Shown one piece after another: positions 8,801-17,586 of a stretch of 64,000 nucleotides of DNA. The position numbers and the translations under genes are program-made. Within the stretch, counting starts at the first letter, position 1; the number at the start of each line of letters is the position of its first letter. This stretch comes from Halapricum hydrolyticum (GTDB lineage: Archaea > Halobacteriota > Halobacteria > Halobacteriales > Haloarculaceae): contig JAOPKD010000001.1 in the NCBI GenBank assembly GCA_025517565.1, forward strand, positions 372,001-436,000, given 5' to 3'. The notes under the pieces were generated by a model that saw only the letters and a program-made list of their open reading frames with translations, had not been told where the DNA came from and ran no database searches.

Positions 8801-9286
8801 GCCCCGCTCGACGCGGTCGCTCGGCGGGTCGCCGTCCGTCGGTTTCGGTCGCCGTGTGTCGGTCATGCGTCGAAGGTCGACGCCGAGACCGACGCACACA
8901 CCGAAGGGGTCGGAAAGGATTTGACCCCTCCGACCCAACCCTCGAATGGCCTTCACCAACCGGCCATAAACGAGTGTGCGTCGTTCTCGACAGGGGCGTG
9001 GTCACGTCCCCGTCCTCGCAGTTTTCCTGTCGAGTAGCGCCTGTACGAGAAGCCACGCCCGCAGGGACCTTAGTCTTGATTGTCAACTGATAGGATAACG
9101 CGGGGCGTTATGGAGACGGCGTCGCCCGATAACACTTTCACCGAGGTGTTGCCGAGGCTTTAGAAGCCGCGAGACCGAACACTCACACGGGGCGAGAGGC
9201 GTTCGAGCCGCCGAAGCCCTGAATTTCATAGTGCAGTTGCCGCGCTCGCGGCCCCGACACGGGCCGCTTTCCTGCCGTTTTCCTGC
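8801..9286. other. Noncoding region packed with inverted repeats, candidate replication origin
   Basis: No gene is supported in these 486 bases. Perfect inverted repeats are CGACGCACAC 8890-8899 with 8974-8983; AGGGGTC 8905-8911 with 8923-8929; ATGGCC 8946-8951 with 8962-8967; GGGCGTGG 8994-9001 with 9053-9060; ATAACGC 9095-9101 with 9105-9111 (3-base loop); and AACAC 9131-9135 with 9146-9150. The second and third pairs are nested in the first. In a replicon with a HUH Rep this is a good candidate for the double- or single-strand origin, and it also separates two convergent gene sets. Confidence 0.5.
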
Positions 9287-9655
9287 TTACTCGTCGAGTT
9301 GATCCAGAGCGCCCGCCGACGCGACATACCCGAGGTCGCCGTCCTCGTCCTCGCGGTTGCTCGTCGGATTAGCGGCGCTATCGCCGTCGCTCGTTCCGTC
9401 TCGGCGCTCGTCGAGCGTGTTGAGTGCGCCCGCCGACTCGACGAATCCGAGGTCCGCGTCCGCCGTCGAGCGCCGCCGGCTCGCGCTCGCGTTCCCGTCC
9501 AGATCCACATCCCCACCGAGATCCTCGATTTTGTCCTTCAAGAGGCCGATAGCCTCTTTGAGTTCCTCGATCTCCTGCTCACGGCGATACGCCTCGTCGT
9601 TGCCTGCGTACTCGTCCGCCGACGGGTGTGGGGCCGGCGGATCGCGCCGGCTCAT
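9287..9655 (-). CDS. Small acidic coiled-coil protein with internal repeat
   Basis: A 122-aa protein of unknown function. Residues ~24-47 form a short coiled coil (REQEIEELKEAIGLLKDKIE). The second half holds a 16-residue repeat, DLGFVESAGALNTLDE (~69-84) and DLGYVASAGALDQLDE at the very end, separated by a low-complexity acidic linker. It is the last gene of the leftward Rep operon and overlaps the C2H2 gene by 4 bases. The repeated motif could be a docking peptide; that is speculation. Confidence 0.75.
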   Translation of the reverse strand: MSRRDPPAPHPSADEYAGNDEAYRREQEIEELKEAIGLLKDKIEDLGGDVDLDGNASASRRRSTADADLGFVESAGALNTLDERRDGTSDGDSAANPTSNREDEDGDLGYVASAGALDQLDE

Positions 9656-10563
9656 GGTTCACCTCCATCAGTCGCGGTGGCCTCGTCGGCCTCGTCGACG
9701 GTCCCGGCGTCGCCGGCAGTCCCCGCGTCCTCGACGCGAGCGAGGAGTTCCGCCCGCAGGCGGTCGGCCCCGAAGCCGTCAGGGTCGAGATCCGTATGGA
9801 CTCGCGCCAACTCGCGTAGGGCCGCCTCGTCGGCGTCCTCGACGGCCTCAGTCGTGAACGGGATCTCACCCGCGTCCTCGCCCGCGGCGGCCTGTGCGGC
9901 GTCCTCGTCGCTCTCGTCGGCGTCCGCCTTCCCGTCGTACTCCCCGTTCTCGTCGCGGGACGCACCGTGACTACCGCGGTGCCCGTGGAGCGCGGCCTGT
10001 GTGGGGAACTTCTTACCACACTCCTCACAGGTCCACACCTCCCGCCTCTCGAAGTGAAGATCGTGGTCCTCGCGGTAGGTGTCGAGCGCCGGCGTCGCGT
10101 CGATGACGCCCTGACGCTCATGGATACTCCGCCTGTCGAGCCGTTCCCCCGAATCCGGGTCGACCGCGGCGAGCGTATCCGAGAACGCCCGCCACGTCGA
10201 CGGTTTCTTTAACTCGTCGGGAAGTGCCTCGCCCCGGCGATACCGAATCATATCCTCGGCGGCGGCCTCCTCAGGGGCCGCTGGGTGATTCCCGCCGTGT
10301 TGGAGTTTCCTGTCAGTCAACACGACGATGTCGAACTCGTCGGTTTCTCCCCACCAGCGCGGGAGGTCGTCGCGGTCCTCCTCGCCGGACCCCGACCGCG
10401 AGATTTCAGGACTCATGGCCCCATCCTCGCGGTCTCGGGTGCAGTTCGACGCAGGGCCGCGTGGTCCCGCGTGATCGAGTCGCCTCGGGTCGAATCGGTC
10501 GTGTGTGGTGTCGTCATTTGCCGTATCGCTATTCGACAGTTGTCGTTCTCGGTGCTTAGTCAT
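9652..10563 (-). CDS. C2H2 zinc-finger protein of the element
   Basis: A 303-aa, very acidic protein of unknown function. It has one clear C2H2 finger, WTCEECGKKFPTQAALHGH with Cys179, Cys182, His195 and His199, of the kind used in DNA binding. The C-terminal third is Asp/Glu/Ala-rich with a SAP-like stretch (ALRELARVHTDLDPDGFGAD). The ATG at 10563 overlaps the Rep stop by 4 bases, so it is translated with Rep and may regulate copy number or bind the origin (inference). Confidence 0.8.
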   Translation of the reverse strand: MTKHRERQLSNSDTANDDTTHDRFDPRRLDHAGPRGPASNCTRDREDGAMSPEISRSGSGEEDRDDLPRWWGETDEFDIVVLTDRKLQHGGNHPAAPEEAAAEDMIRYRRGEALPDELKKPSTWRAFSDTLAAVDPDSGERLDRRSIHERQGVIDATPALDTYREDHDLHFERREVWTCEECGKKFPTQAALHGHRGSHGASRDENGEYDGKADADESDEDAAQAAAGEDAGEIPFTTEAVEDADEAALRELARVHTDLDPDGFGADRLRAELLARVEDAGTAGDAGTVDEADEATATDGGEP

Positions 10564-12077
10564 GGGGGTCCCTGCCGAACAGGCGGCGGCCGGTCACGAG
10601 TCGCAACCCCTTTCGGTCGACGAGGCGAGGGCACAGTGAATGACGCCGGTCCCGAATCGCCCGACTGCGGCGGGACCCTCGCGCCCGAGCGTGCGGATTT
10701 CCAGTTGTATTCACCCGTCGAGAGCGGTCGAGCAAGGCTCTCGCTCGTCCTCGTCCCGTCCGACTCGTCGCCGTCCGGATCCGCGTCCGCCGCGTCCCGA
10801 AGTCCCGGCGTCGCCCGCACTATCCGCGACTCCGTCGCAAAGAGGAGCGCGAGCCGAGCAAGGCGGCGCACTTCGTCGGGTGCCGTCCTCGCCACGAGAT
10901 CGTCCGCGTGGCCTTCGAGCCGGTCGGCCGACATCGCCGCGAGCCGTTCGAGGTCCCGAGCCGTCTCACCGAAATAGCCGAACAGTCGCTCGACGGCGGC
11001 GGCGTCGTCCACCGAGACCGACTCGACCGACACCTGCGGCGGTTTCCACGGTGGCGCGTCGACTATCTCGCCCCACTCCGCTTTCAGGTCGTCCTCCGGT
11101 TGGGGCCGGCCGGCGTAGACGATATGAGCGTGGGCCGTCAGGTCGCCCTGCGCTTCGACCACGATAACGTGTGGTGGGACCTCGCCCGGTCGGTTCCTCG
11201 ACCCGTCCTGTTTCGGGCGACGCCACCGCGCATGAAGCGCCTCAATCGCCGCGCCGAGCGTCTCGACCGAGTCGACCGGTGAGTCGACCGCTTCCCGCGG
11301 GAGCGTGAGCGAGACGTGCGTCAGGGTCTCGACGCCGTCGTCGACGGCGACGGCCCGAAGACCCGCGAGATTCTCGTCGAGGCTCTCGACCGTCTCTGCG
11401 GCCTGTGCCGACGACGTGAATCGGTCGCCGACAGTGACCGTTCCGGCCGCCGTCTCGACCACACGGCCCGCGTCCTCGTCGGTCCCACCGTCACCGCGGC
11501 CGTGCAGTCGATTGTGGTCCGCGAAATATCGCAGTAGCAGGGCGCGTTGTCTGTCCGACGTGAGCCATGGCATGGACGACAGAAACGACGCCGCCCGCTC
11601 GCGTGGCAAGTCGTCGTGAGACGGTGGTTCGGCCCCGTCCGAATCGGCGGTGTCGGAGTTACCAATACTTGCTATCGAGGGCGACGCGCCGTCTTGCGGC
11701 TCGACCCACACCAAATCGGGGTCCGTCTCGCGGTTTTCATAGTCGTATTTCTTGTCCGGGTCGTCGGATTCGGCCACCGGGACCGCGACCATGCTCGTCG
11801 GCTCGAACACCCGAAACAGGTCGTCGAACTCCCGATAGAACCGACGAGCGCGACGGCGGTCGGTCTCGCTCGGGTCGTCGACGACCTCGCCGACGGCGGC
11901 CGCGACCGGGACCGGGACGCCGTCGGGCGATTCGGCGACGTAACGGGCGAGTCGGTCGTACTCGCTCGCGTAGTCGCAGTCGGCCCACCGCTCGCGGACA
12001 GGGACAGAGGGAGGACCCAATAAGGCGGGACCCCGACATGAGGACTCGTCGGCGTCCTCGACACTCACGCCAACCAC
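10560..12077 (-). CDS. HUH-type rolling-circle replication initiator (Rep)
   Basis: Nicks and rejoins the origin strand in rolling-circle replication. In this 505-aa protein three Rep motifs appear in the expected order: motif 1 THVSLTLP (~253-260), motif 2 TAHAHIVYAG with the metal-binding pair H316-x-H318, and a motif 3 candidate RLFGYFGETARDLERLA with Tyr368. Only one tyrosine is evident, as in plasmid-type Reps. The N-terminal 200 residues are acidic and not recognised. Translation seems to begin with GTG at 12077; no ATG lies near. Promoter elements are not clear in the 233 bases up to attR. Confidence 0.7.
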   Translation of the reverse strand: MVGVSVEDADESSCRGPALLGPPSVPVRERWADCDYASEYDRLARYVAESPDGVPVPVAAAVGEVVDDPSETDRRRARRFYREFDDLFRVFEPTSMVAVPVAESDDPDKKYDYENRETDPDLVWVEPQDGASPSIASIGNSDTADSDGAEPPSHDDLPRERAASFLSSMPWLTSDRQRALLLRYFADHNRLHGRGDGGTDEDAGRVVETAAGTVTVGDRFTSSAQAAETVESLDENLAGLRAVAVDDGVETLTHVSLTLPREAVDSPVDSVETLGAAIEALHARWRRPKQDGSRNRPGEVPPHVIVVEAQGDLTAHAHIVYAGRPQPEDDLKAEWGEIVDAPPWKPPQVSVESVSVDDAAAVERLFGYFGETARDLERLAAMSADRLEGHADDLVARTAPDEVRRLARLALLFATESRIVRATPGLRDAADADPDGDESDGTRTSESLARPLSTGEYNWKSARSGARVPPQSGDSGPASFTVPSPRRPKGVATRDRPPPVRQGPP

Positions 12078-12310
12078 CTCGCTCTCGGTGCGACCCTCGT
12101 CCCGCCACAGGCCGCGTGTGCCGCCGGAGGACGGACCCGCGTATGATCGGCCGTGAGTCGAGCAAAACGGCGTGACGGGCGTTCTCGGCGCTCCTGTGGG
12201 AGACGGCGGTGCAGTCTGTCGGTTTGGCCGTCGCCGGGCGGGGCGAGGTCGCTCGTCGAGAATCCTGCCGAAAACGGGCCTGAGACCGGCGGCTTTAGCC
12301 TTTTAGGGCC

Positions 12311-12324
12311 AAGCCGGTGGAGGG
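12311..12324. repeat. attR of the tRNA-Thr element (within the tRNA 3' end)
   Basis: AAGCCGGTGGAGGG; on the minus strand this is the T-stem end, acceptor strand, discriminator T and next base of tRNA-Thr. Integration here keeps the tRNA intact. Confidence 0.7.
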
Positions 12325-12385
12325 ATTTGAACCCTCGGCCTATTCCTTACGAAGGAATCGCTCTCCCAGTCTGAGCTACACCGGC
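12312..12385 (-). tRNA. tRNA-Thr (anticodon CGT)
   Basis: Acceptor GCCGGTG pairs with CACCGGC; D arm AGCTCAGACTGGGAGAGC; anticodon arm ATTCC-TTCGTAA-GGAAT giving CGT; T arm GAGGG-TTCAAAT-CCCTC; discriminator T, as in archaeal tRNA-Thr. Its 3' end serves as the attachment site of the element to its left. Confidence 0.96.
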
Positions 12386-12447
12386 ACTGCGCTGTGCACT
12401 TACTCGTTGGAGCGAATACCAAAATAAGGGTTGCGAATCGGATGCCC

Positions 12448-13431
12448 TTAGCGAGACAGTCGCACGTCCAGACAGACGTTCAACTCGTGGGGGGCGTACG
12501 ACCGGACAGTGTGGCGGGTCTCGACGGCGACGTCGTACCCGGCCGGCTCGGCGGCCTCGCGGATCGCCGCCTCGCCCGGCCCGTAGGGGTCGTCCTCGTG
12601 CTGGATGTCGTAATAGTGGAGTACACACTCCTCGCCGGCCAGTTCGACCGCAGTCTCCAGAAACTCGTCGGCACTGTGGGGCAAGTTCATCACCAGTCGG
12701 TCGGCCCAGCCGGCGTACTTGTCGGTCGTTTCTCGGACGTCGCCGGCGATCGCGGTCACGCGTTCGGCCACGTCGTTGCGCTCTGCGTTCGCCCGGAGGT
12801 GCTCGATAGCGGTCTCGTTGATGTCGACGCCGACCGCCGTCGCACCGCGCCTGGCAGCCGGGATCACGAACGGCCCGACGCCGGCGAACATGTCGAAGAA
12901 GTGCTCGCCCGACTCGACCTGCTCGACGACGCGATGGCGCTCGGTCGCCAGCCGCGGCGAGAAGTACATTTCGGCGACGTCGACCAGGAACTCGCTGCCG
13001 TACTCCCGGTGGACGGTCTCGGTGCCGTCGCCGGCCAGCACGTCCCACTCGCGGACGCGCTGCTCGCCTTTCACTTTCGACGCGCGGTTGAGGACCGTCT
13101 CCGCGGGGATTGACGACTCCATGATCGCCGCGGCAACCTCGCGGGCGCGCTCGTCGTCGTCCTCGTCGACGATGACAATGTCACCCAGTCGCTCGTAGGT
13201 CGGCTCGAACCCCAGGATGTCGACAGGCAGGGTCTGCCCCTCGCGGACGGGCACGTCGCGAGTCACGACCGACAGGTCCTCGGGGACGGCCGCGGGATCG
13301 GCGACCGGCAGGAAGAGTTCGCCGTCCTCGTGGACGATCTCGTGGTCGTGATCCAGCAGGTCGGCTTCGTCGAGCCGCTGGCGAGTCTCCTCGCCGTCCT
13401 CGCGGGCGACGCGAACGCACGGACGTTCCAT
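12448..13431 (-). CDS. trm5: tRNA (guanine37-N1)-methyltransferase Trm5
   Basis: Methylates G37 of tRNAs using S-adenosylmethionine and protects the reading frame. The 327-aa protein has the Trm5 D1 and D2 domains followed by a Rossmann domain: SAM loop FFDMFAGVGPFVIPAARRG, acidic loop AVGVDINETAIEHLRAN, and catalytic NLPHSADEFLETA in place of the NPP motif. The start ATG 13431 (MERPCVRVARE) gives the usual N-terminus; ATG 13440 and a longer open frame exist upstream. It is divergent from dph5, with about 70 bases between. Confidence 0.94.
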   Translation of the reverse strand: MERPCVRVAREDGEETRQRLDEADLLDHDHEIVHEDGELFLPVADPAAVPEDLSVVTRDVPVREGQTLPVDILGFEPTYERLGDIVIVDEDDDERAREVAAAIMESSIPAETVLNRASKVKGEQRVREWDVLAGDGTETVHREYGSEFLVDVAEMYFSPRLATERHRVVEQVESGEHFFDMFAGVGPFVIPAARRGATAVGVDINETAIEHLRANAERNDVAERVTAIAGDVRETTDKYAGWADRLVMNLPHSADEFLETAVELAGEECVLHYYDIQHEDDPYGPGEAAIREAAEPAGYDVAVETRHTVRSYAPHELNVCLDVRLSR

Positions 13432-13502
13432 ACCGGTCATTCGCCCAGCGCCGGCGGTAAGCGTGTCGGTTGGCTTATTCACCCGGAACGCGCAGTACGG
13501 GT

Positions 13503-14291
13503 ATGCTCACTTTCGTCGGACTGGGACTGTACGACGAGCGTTCGATCACCCTCCAGGGCCGGGACGCCCTCCAGGAGGCGGATCGGGTCTTCGCCGAGCG
13601 GTATACCAGCAAACTCGTCGGCGCGAGTTTCGAGGACGTCGAGGCCGCTCACGGCGTCGGGATCGAACTCCGAACCAGGGAGGGCGTCGAGCAAGATCCC
13701 GAACCGATTCTCGCGGCTGCCGAGCGCGGCGACGCGGTCTTCTGTACCGCGGGCGATCCGATGATCTCGACGACACATGTTGATCTTCGCCTGCGCGCCC
13801 ACGAGCGAGGGATCGACACCCGGATCGTCCACGGCACGACCGCGGCCGCAGCGGCGAGCTCGCTGACCGGCCTGCAGAACTACCGCTTCGGGAAGGCGAC
13901 GACGCTGCCGTTCGAATCCTCACACGGCGGCGACGGCGTTCCCGGCAGCGTGATCGAGACGATCGAGGCGAACCGCGAACGAGGGTTGCACACGCTGGTC
14001 TTCCTTGACATCAAGGTCGACGACGATCGCGAAGACTACATGACAGGCGGCGAAGCGGCGTCGCTTCTGGCGGCCGACTGGGAGGCGACCGCACCGGCCG
14101 TGGTGGTCGCACGGGCTGGCAGTCCCGAGCCGCTCGTCCGTGGCGACCGTCTCACTGAACTTGCAGGGGAGGACTTCGGTGACCCGTTACACCTGCTCGT
14201 GATCCCCGGCGAGTTGCACTACGTCGAACGGGACGCACTGGTGGAACTGGCCGGCTTGCCTGCCGACGCCGGCGAAGACCTGCTCGTCTAG
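13503..14291 (+). CDS. dph5: Diphthine synthase
   Basis: Methylates the modified histidine of elongation factor 2 in diphthamide synthesis. At 262 aa it has the tetrapyrrole-methylase fold signatures: MLTFVGLGLYDERSITLQG at the start, FCTAGDPMISTTHVDLRLRA (the GDP loop), and HTLVFLDIKV. The internal ATG at 13503 matches the family N-terminus. It converges on artA, leaving only 16 bases between stops. Confidence 0.95.
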   Translation: MLTFVGLGLYDERSITLQGRDALQEADRVFAERYTSKLVGASFEDVEAAHGVGIELRTREGVEQDPEPILAAAERGDAVFCTAGDPMISTTHVDLRLRAHERGIDTRIVHGTTAAAAASSLTGLQNYRFGKATTLPFESSHGGDGVPGSVIETIEANRERGLHTLVFLDIKVDDDREDYMTGGEAASLLAADWEATAPAVVVARAGSPEPLVRGDRLTELAGEDFGDPLHLLVIPGELHYVERDALVELAGLPADAGEDLLV

Positions 14292-14307
14292 ATCGGCTGG
14301 GAAATGC

Positions 14308-15300
14308 CTAGACCGTCTCGTCCCGGCGCTCGCTCCCGCCGTCGGCCCGCGCTTCGACGTCGAGTGCGTCCTGGAGGTCGTATTCGTTTCGCGTGAGAAC
14401 GTACAGCGCTTCGTCGACGATCGTCAGCACTTCCGGGAGGATCTTTATTACGACGTAGGTGATCCCGACCAGCGCGAAGACCGACAGGAACTGTGCGAGG
14501 ATCCGGTCGGCGACGATGTAAGACACCTCGAGGCGGCTGTCGATGCCGAACACGGACATGACGAACTCGGGGAAGATCTGCAAGCGCTGGTAGCCAAAGG
14601 AGTAGGCGATGAAGACGTTCCGGGCGATATTGAGCACCCAGATGATCCCGACCGCGACGGCCAGCGCCTTCAGCTTGCGCGCGAGCGGCGCGCGGACGGC
14701 CGCGATGAGTCCACCGAAGATGGCCATGCTCCCGATGCCGGTACAGGCCATCATGATCGTATACGAGATGGCGCGGACGTCGGGTACGTGGAAGAAGAAC
14801 GTCTTCTGGTACGGTTCGACCGGTTCGGCGGGGCCGAGGTCCGCCGGGAAGTTGTTGCCGGCGATGACCTCGAAGTCGGCACCGATCAACGAAAGGACGG
14901 TCGCGGTCTGATCGGTGACGATCGCGATCAGCGGGTTCCGGAGGAACGGGAGCGTCGAGAACGGCAAGTAGATCAACCAACCGACCGCGACGGCTCGGGA
15001 GACGACAATCAGCCGATCGCGACCGCTGGCGAGCAGGTAGCCGACGTACAGCGAGAGCGGAATCGCGAGCACGACGGCAATCCCTTCTGTGATACTCTTC
15101 TGGTCGAAGACGAACTGATAGATCGCCGAGACCCAGAACAGCGCCAGCACGCCCCAGCCACCGACGAGGACGTACCGGGCGAGGCGGCGGTCGTACAGCT
15201 CGATCACCGTCCCGGACAGAAAGACGAGCAGGACGAGCCACGAAAGCGGACCCCACCACTGGTGGGCCCATTCGAGTGCGTTGACGAGTCCGAGTGCCAT
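14308..15300 (-). CDS. artA: Archaeosortase A
   Basis: Membrane transpeptidase that removes the C-terminal PGF-CTERM anchor of S-layer glycoprotein and other surface proteins and links them to lipid. It is 330 aa with about eight transmembrane helices. The catalytic set is visible: Cys186 in ACTGIGSMAIFGG, Arg227 in LNIARNVFIAY and Arg266 in VADRILAQF, spaced 41 and 39 residues apart, the same spacing I recall for the Haloferax enzyme (C173, R214, R253). A TATA-like box lies 27 bases before the ATG. Confidence 0.95.
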   Translation of the reverse strand: MALGLVNALEWAHQWWGPLSWLVLLVFLSGTVIELYDRRLARYVLVGGWGVLALFWVSAIYQFVFDQKSITEGIAVVLAIPLSLYVGYLLASGRDRLIVVSRAVAVGWLIYLPFSTLPFLRNPLIAIVTDQTATVLSLIGADFEVIAGNNFPADLGPAEPVEPYQKTFFFHVPDVRAISYTIMMACTGIGSMAIFGGLIAAVRAPLARKLKALAVAVGIIWVLNIARNVFIAYSFGYQRLQIFPEFVMSVFGIDSRLEVSYIVADRILAQFLSVFALVGITYVVIKILPEVLTIVDEALYVLTRNEYDLQDALDVEARADGGSERRDETV

Positions 15301-15326
15301 CGAGTGCCACTACGTAAACAGATGAC

Positions 15327-15336
15327 GGATATAGGT
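15327..15336 (-). promoter_or_regulatory. TATA box of artA
   Basis: On the minus strand it reads ACCTATATCCG, about 27 bases before the artA ATG, consistent with a leaderless transcript. Confidence 0.5.
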
Positions 15337-15548
15337 CTTGCCGTCCGCAGACGTGGATTGATACACCGTGAGTGGGTTGGTACTATACCACACAGATCAT
15401 GTGATACGCAGTCTCTCAAAAGGTTTATTCGTGCCAACGCCGTCGTTTCGCTCACGATGTACGTCGGTGATCGATTTACACCGCGGTCCGAATGATCACC
15501 GACCGTCAGGTCCGCGATTTTCCGCCCCCGGTGGCGGTGTGATTCATC

Positions 15549-17504
15549 ATGGCTAAATCAGAACAAGAGCGATCCGTATCGGTCGAACTGCCAGACGGTT
15601 CACAACTGCATTTCGAGGAACCGGTTACCGTCGAGGACGTCGCTTACGAGATCGGCCCAGGTCTGGGAGAGGACTGTCGTGCCGGTCGGATCGACGGCGA
15701 ACTGGTCCCACCGGAGTACGAGATCACCGACGACGCCGAAATCGAAATCGTCACGCCCGGCAGCGACGACTACCGCAATCTGATCCGTCACTCGACGGCA
15801 CACGTCTTCGCACAGGCGCTCCAGCGGATCTATCCCGAGGCGAAACTGGCGATCGGTCCCTGGACCGACGAGGGCTTTTATTACGACATCGCGAACGTCG
15901 ACATCGACGAGGACGACTTCGAGGAGATCGAAGCCGAGATGGACGCGATCGTCGAGGCCGATTACGAGATCGGCCGCGTCCACCGGGATCGCGAGCAAGC
16001 ACTCGAAATCTACGAGGACAACCCCTACAAGCAGGACATCCTCGAAACCGAAGCCGCCGGGGAAGATCCGGTTTCCTTCTACGTCCAGGACGACTGGCAG
16101 GACCTCTGTAAGGGACCACACGTCCAGTCGACCGGCGAGATTGGCGCGTTCAAGCTCTTGCAGATCTCCTCGGCGTACTGGCGCGGCGAGGAAGAAAACG
16201 AGATGCTGACTCGCGTCTACGGGACCGCCTTCGAGAGCGACGAGGACCTCGAAGAGTTCCTCGAACAGCGCCGGAAGGCCAAAGAGCGCGACCACCGCAA
16301 GATCGGCCAGGAGCTGGACCTGTTCTCGATCGACGAGACGACCGGCCCCGGACTGCCGCTGTATCACCCCAACGGCAAGACCGTCCTCAACGAACTCTCC
16401 GAGTACGTCGGCAACCTCAACCGCGAGGCCGACTACCGCGAGGTCGAGACCCCACACGTCTTCCGGACGGAACTGTGGAAGAAGTCCGGCCACTACGACA
16501 ACTACCGGGATGACATGTTCCTGCTGGACGTCAACGACGAGGAATACGGGCTCAAGCCGATGAACTGCCCGGGTCACGCGACGATCTTCGACCAGCAGCA
16601 GTGGTCGTATCGCGACCTCCCGGTCCGGTACTTCGAGGACGGCAAGGTCTATCGGAAGGAACAGCGCGGCGAGCTGTCCGGGCTCTCGCGCGTATGGGCG
16701 TTCACGATCGACGACGGCCACCTGTTCGTCCGGCCCGACCAGATCGAAGACGAGGTCGAGGCGATCATGGACATCATCCTCGACACGCTGGAGACGTTCG
16801 ATCTGGATTACAACGTCCAGTTCGCCACCCGACCGGAGAAATCCGTCGGCAGCGACGAGATCTGGGAGCGCGCCGAAAACCAGCTCGAATCCGTTCTCGA
16901 AGCTCAGGACGTCGCCTACGAGATCGAAGACGGCGACGGTGCCTTCTACGGGCCGAAGATCGACTTCGCCTTCGAGGACGCGCTGGGCCGCAGCTGGGAC
17001 GGACCGACCGTGCAGCTGGACTTCAACATGCCCGAGCGTTTCGACCTCTCCTACGTCGGCGAAGACAACGAGGAGCACCGCCCCGTCATGATCCACCGGG
17101 CGCTGTATGGCTCCTACGAACGGTTCTTCATGGTACTGACCGAGCACTACAACGGAAAGTTCCCGCCCTGGCTCGCTCCCGAACAGGTCCGGATTCTGCC
17201 GATCAGCGACGATCAGATTCCCTACGCCAAGCAGATTCAGAACCGATATCTCGACGACTACCGCGTCACCATCGAGGACCGCTCCTGGACGGTCAAACGC
17301 AAGATCCGGCAGGCCCACGAGGATCGCGTCCCCTACATGCTCATCCTCGGCTCGAACGAGGAGGACGCCGGGACGATCTCGGTCCGCGACCGCAAGGAGC
17401 AAGAGCTCAACGACGTCGATCCCGAAACGTTCGCCGCCCATCTCGAGACGGAAGTCGGCCAGCGGCGGACCGACGTGACGTTCATCCAGCAACACGGGGA
17501 GTGA
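15549..17504 (+). CDS. thrS: Threonine-tRNA ligase
   Basis: Charges tRNA-Thr. The 651-aa protein has the bacterial-type domain order: TGS domain (~1-75), SAD editing domain with [16 protein letters not shown] and the GPHV metal site (~76-225), class II catalytic core with [15 protein letters not shown] (zinc ligand Cys340 area), [20 protein letters not shown], and the anticodon-binding domain (~545-640). It is full length. An AT-rich stretch (AAAGGTTTATTCGTG around 15418-15432) may be its promoter. Its substrate gene tRNA-Thr(CGT) is only 3 kb away. Confidence 0.97.
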   Translation: MAKSEQERSVSVELPDGSQLHFEEPVTVEDVAYEIGPGLGEDCRAGRIDGELVPPEYEITDDAEIEIVTPGSDDYRNLIRHSTAHVFAQALQRIYPEAKLAIGPWTDEGFYYDIANVDIDEDDFEEIEAEMDAIVEADYEIGRVHRDREQALEIYEDNPYKQDILETEAAGEDPVSFYVQDDWQDLCKGPHVQSTGEIGAFKLLQISSAYWRGEEENEMLTRVYGTAFESDEDLEEFLEQRRKAKERDHRKIGQELDLFSIDETTGPGLPLYHPNGKTVLNELSEYVGNLNREADYREVETPHVFRTELWKKSGHYDNYRDDMFLLDVNDEEYGLKPMNCPGHATIFDQQQWSYRDLPVRYFEDGKVYRKEQRGELSGLSRVWAFTIDDGHLFVRPDQIEDEVEAIMDIILDTLETFDLDYNVQFATRPEKSVGSDEIWERAENQLESVLEAQDVAYEIEDGDGAFYGPKIDFAFEDALGRSWDGPTVQLDFNMPERFDLSYVGEDNEEHRPVMIHRALYGSYERFFMVLTEHYNGKFPPWLAPEQVRILPISDDQIPYAKQIQNRYLDDYRVTIEDRSWTVKRKIRQAHEDRVPYMLILGSNEEDAGTISVRDRKEQELNDVDPETFAAHLETEVGQRRTDVTFIQQHGE

Positions 17505-17586
17505 CCGCGCGGTCGTCGACCCCGAGAAATCAGTTCTGAGAACGCGGCCAGTAGAACTTTGTTTCTGTGGCACACACATTTCCGCA

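Larger units (their letters stand above)
7409..12324. mobile_element. Integrated rolling-circle plasmid-like element in tRNA-Thr(CGT)
   Basis: A 4.9-kb element bounded by the direct repeat AAGCCGGTGGAGGG at 7409-7422 and 12311-12324. The right copy is the 3' end of tRNA-Thr, the left copy lies 44 bases before the integrase start, which is the usual layout of an integrase-driven insertion into a tRNA 3' end. Content in order: integrase, a noncoding region rich in inverted repeats, a coiled-coil protein, a C2H2 protein and a HUH Rep. No capsid, spike or other virion gene is seen, so an integrated plasmid or satellite is more likely than a full pleolipovirus. Confidence 0.75.
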
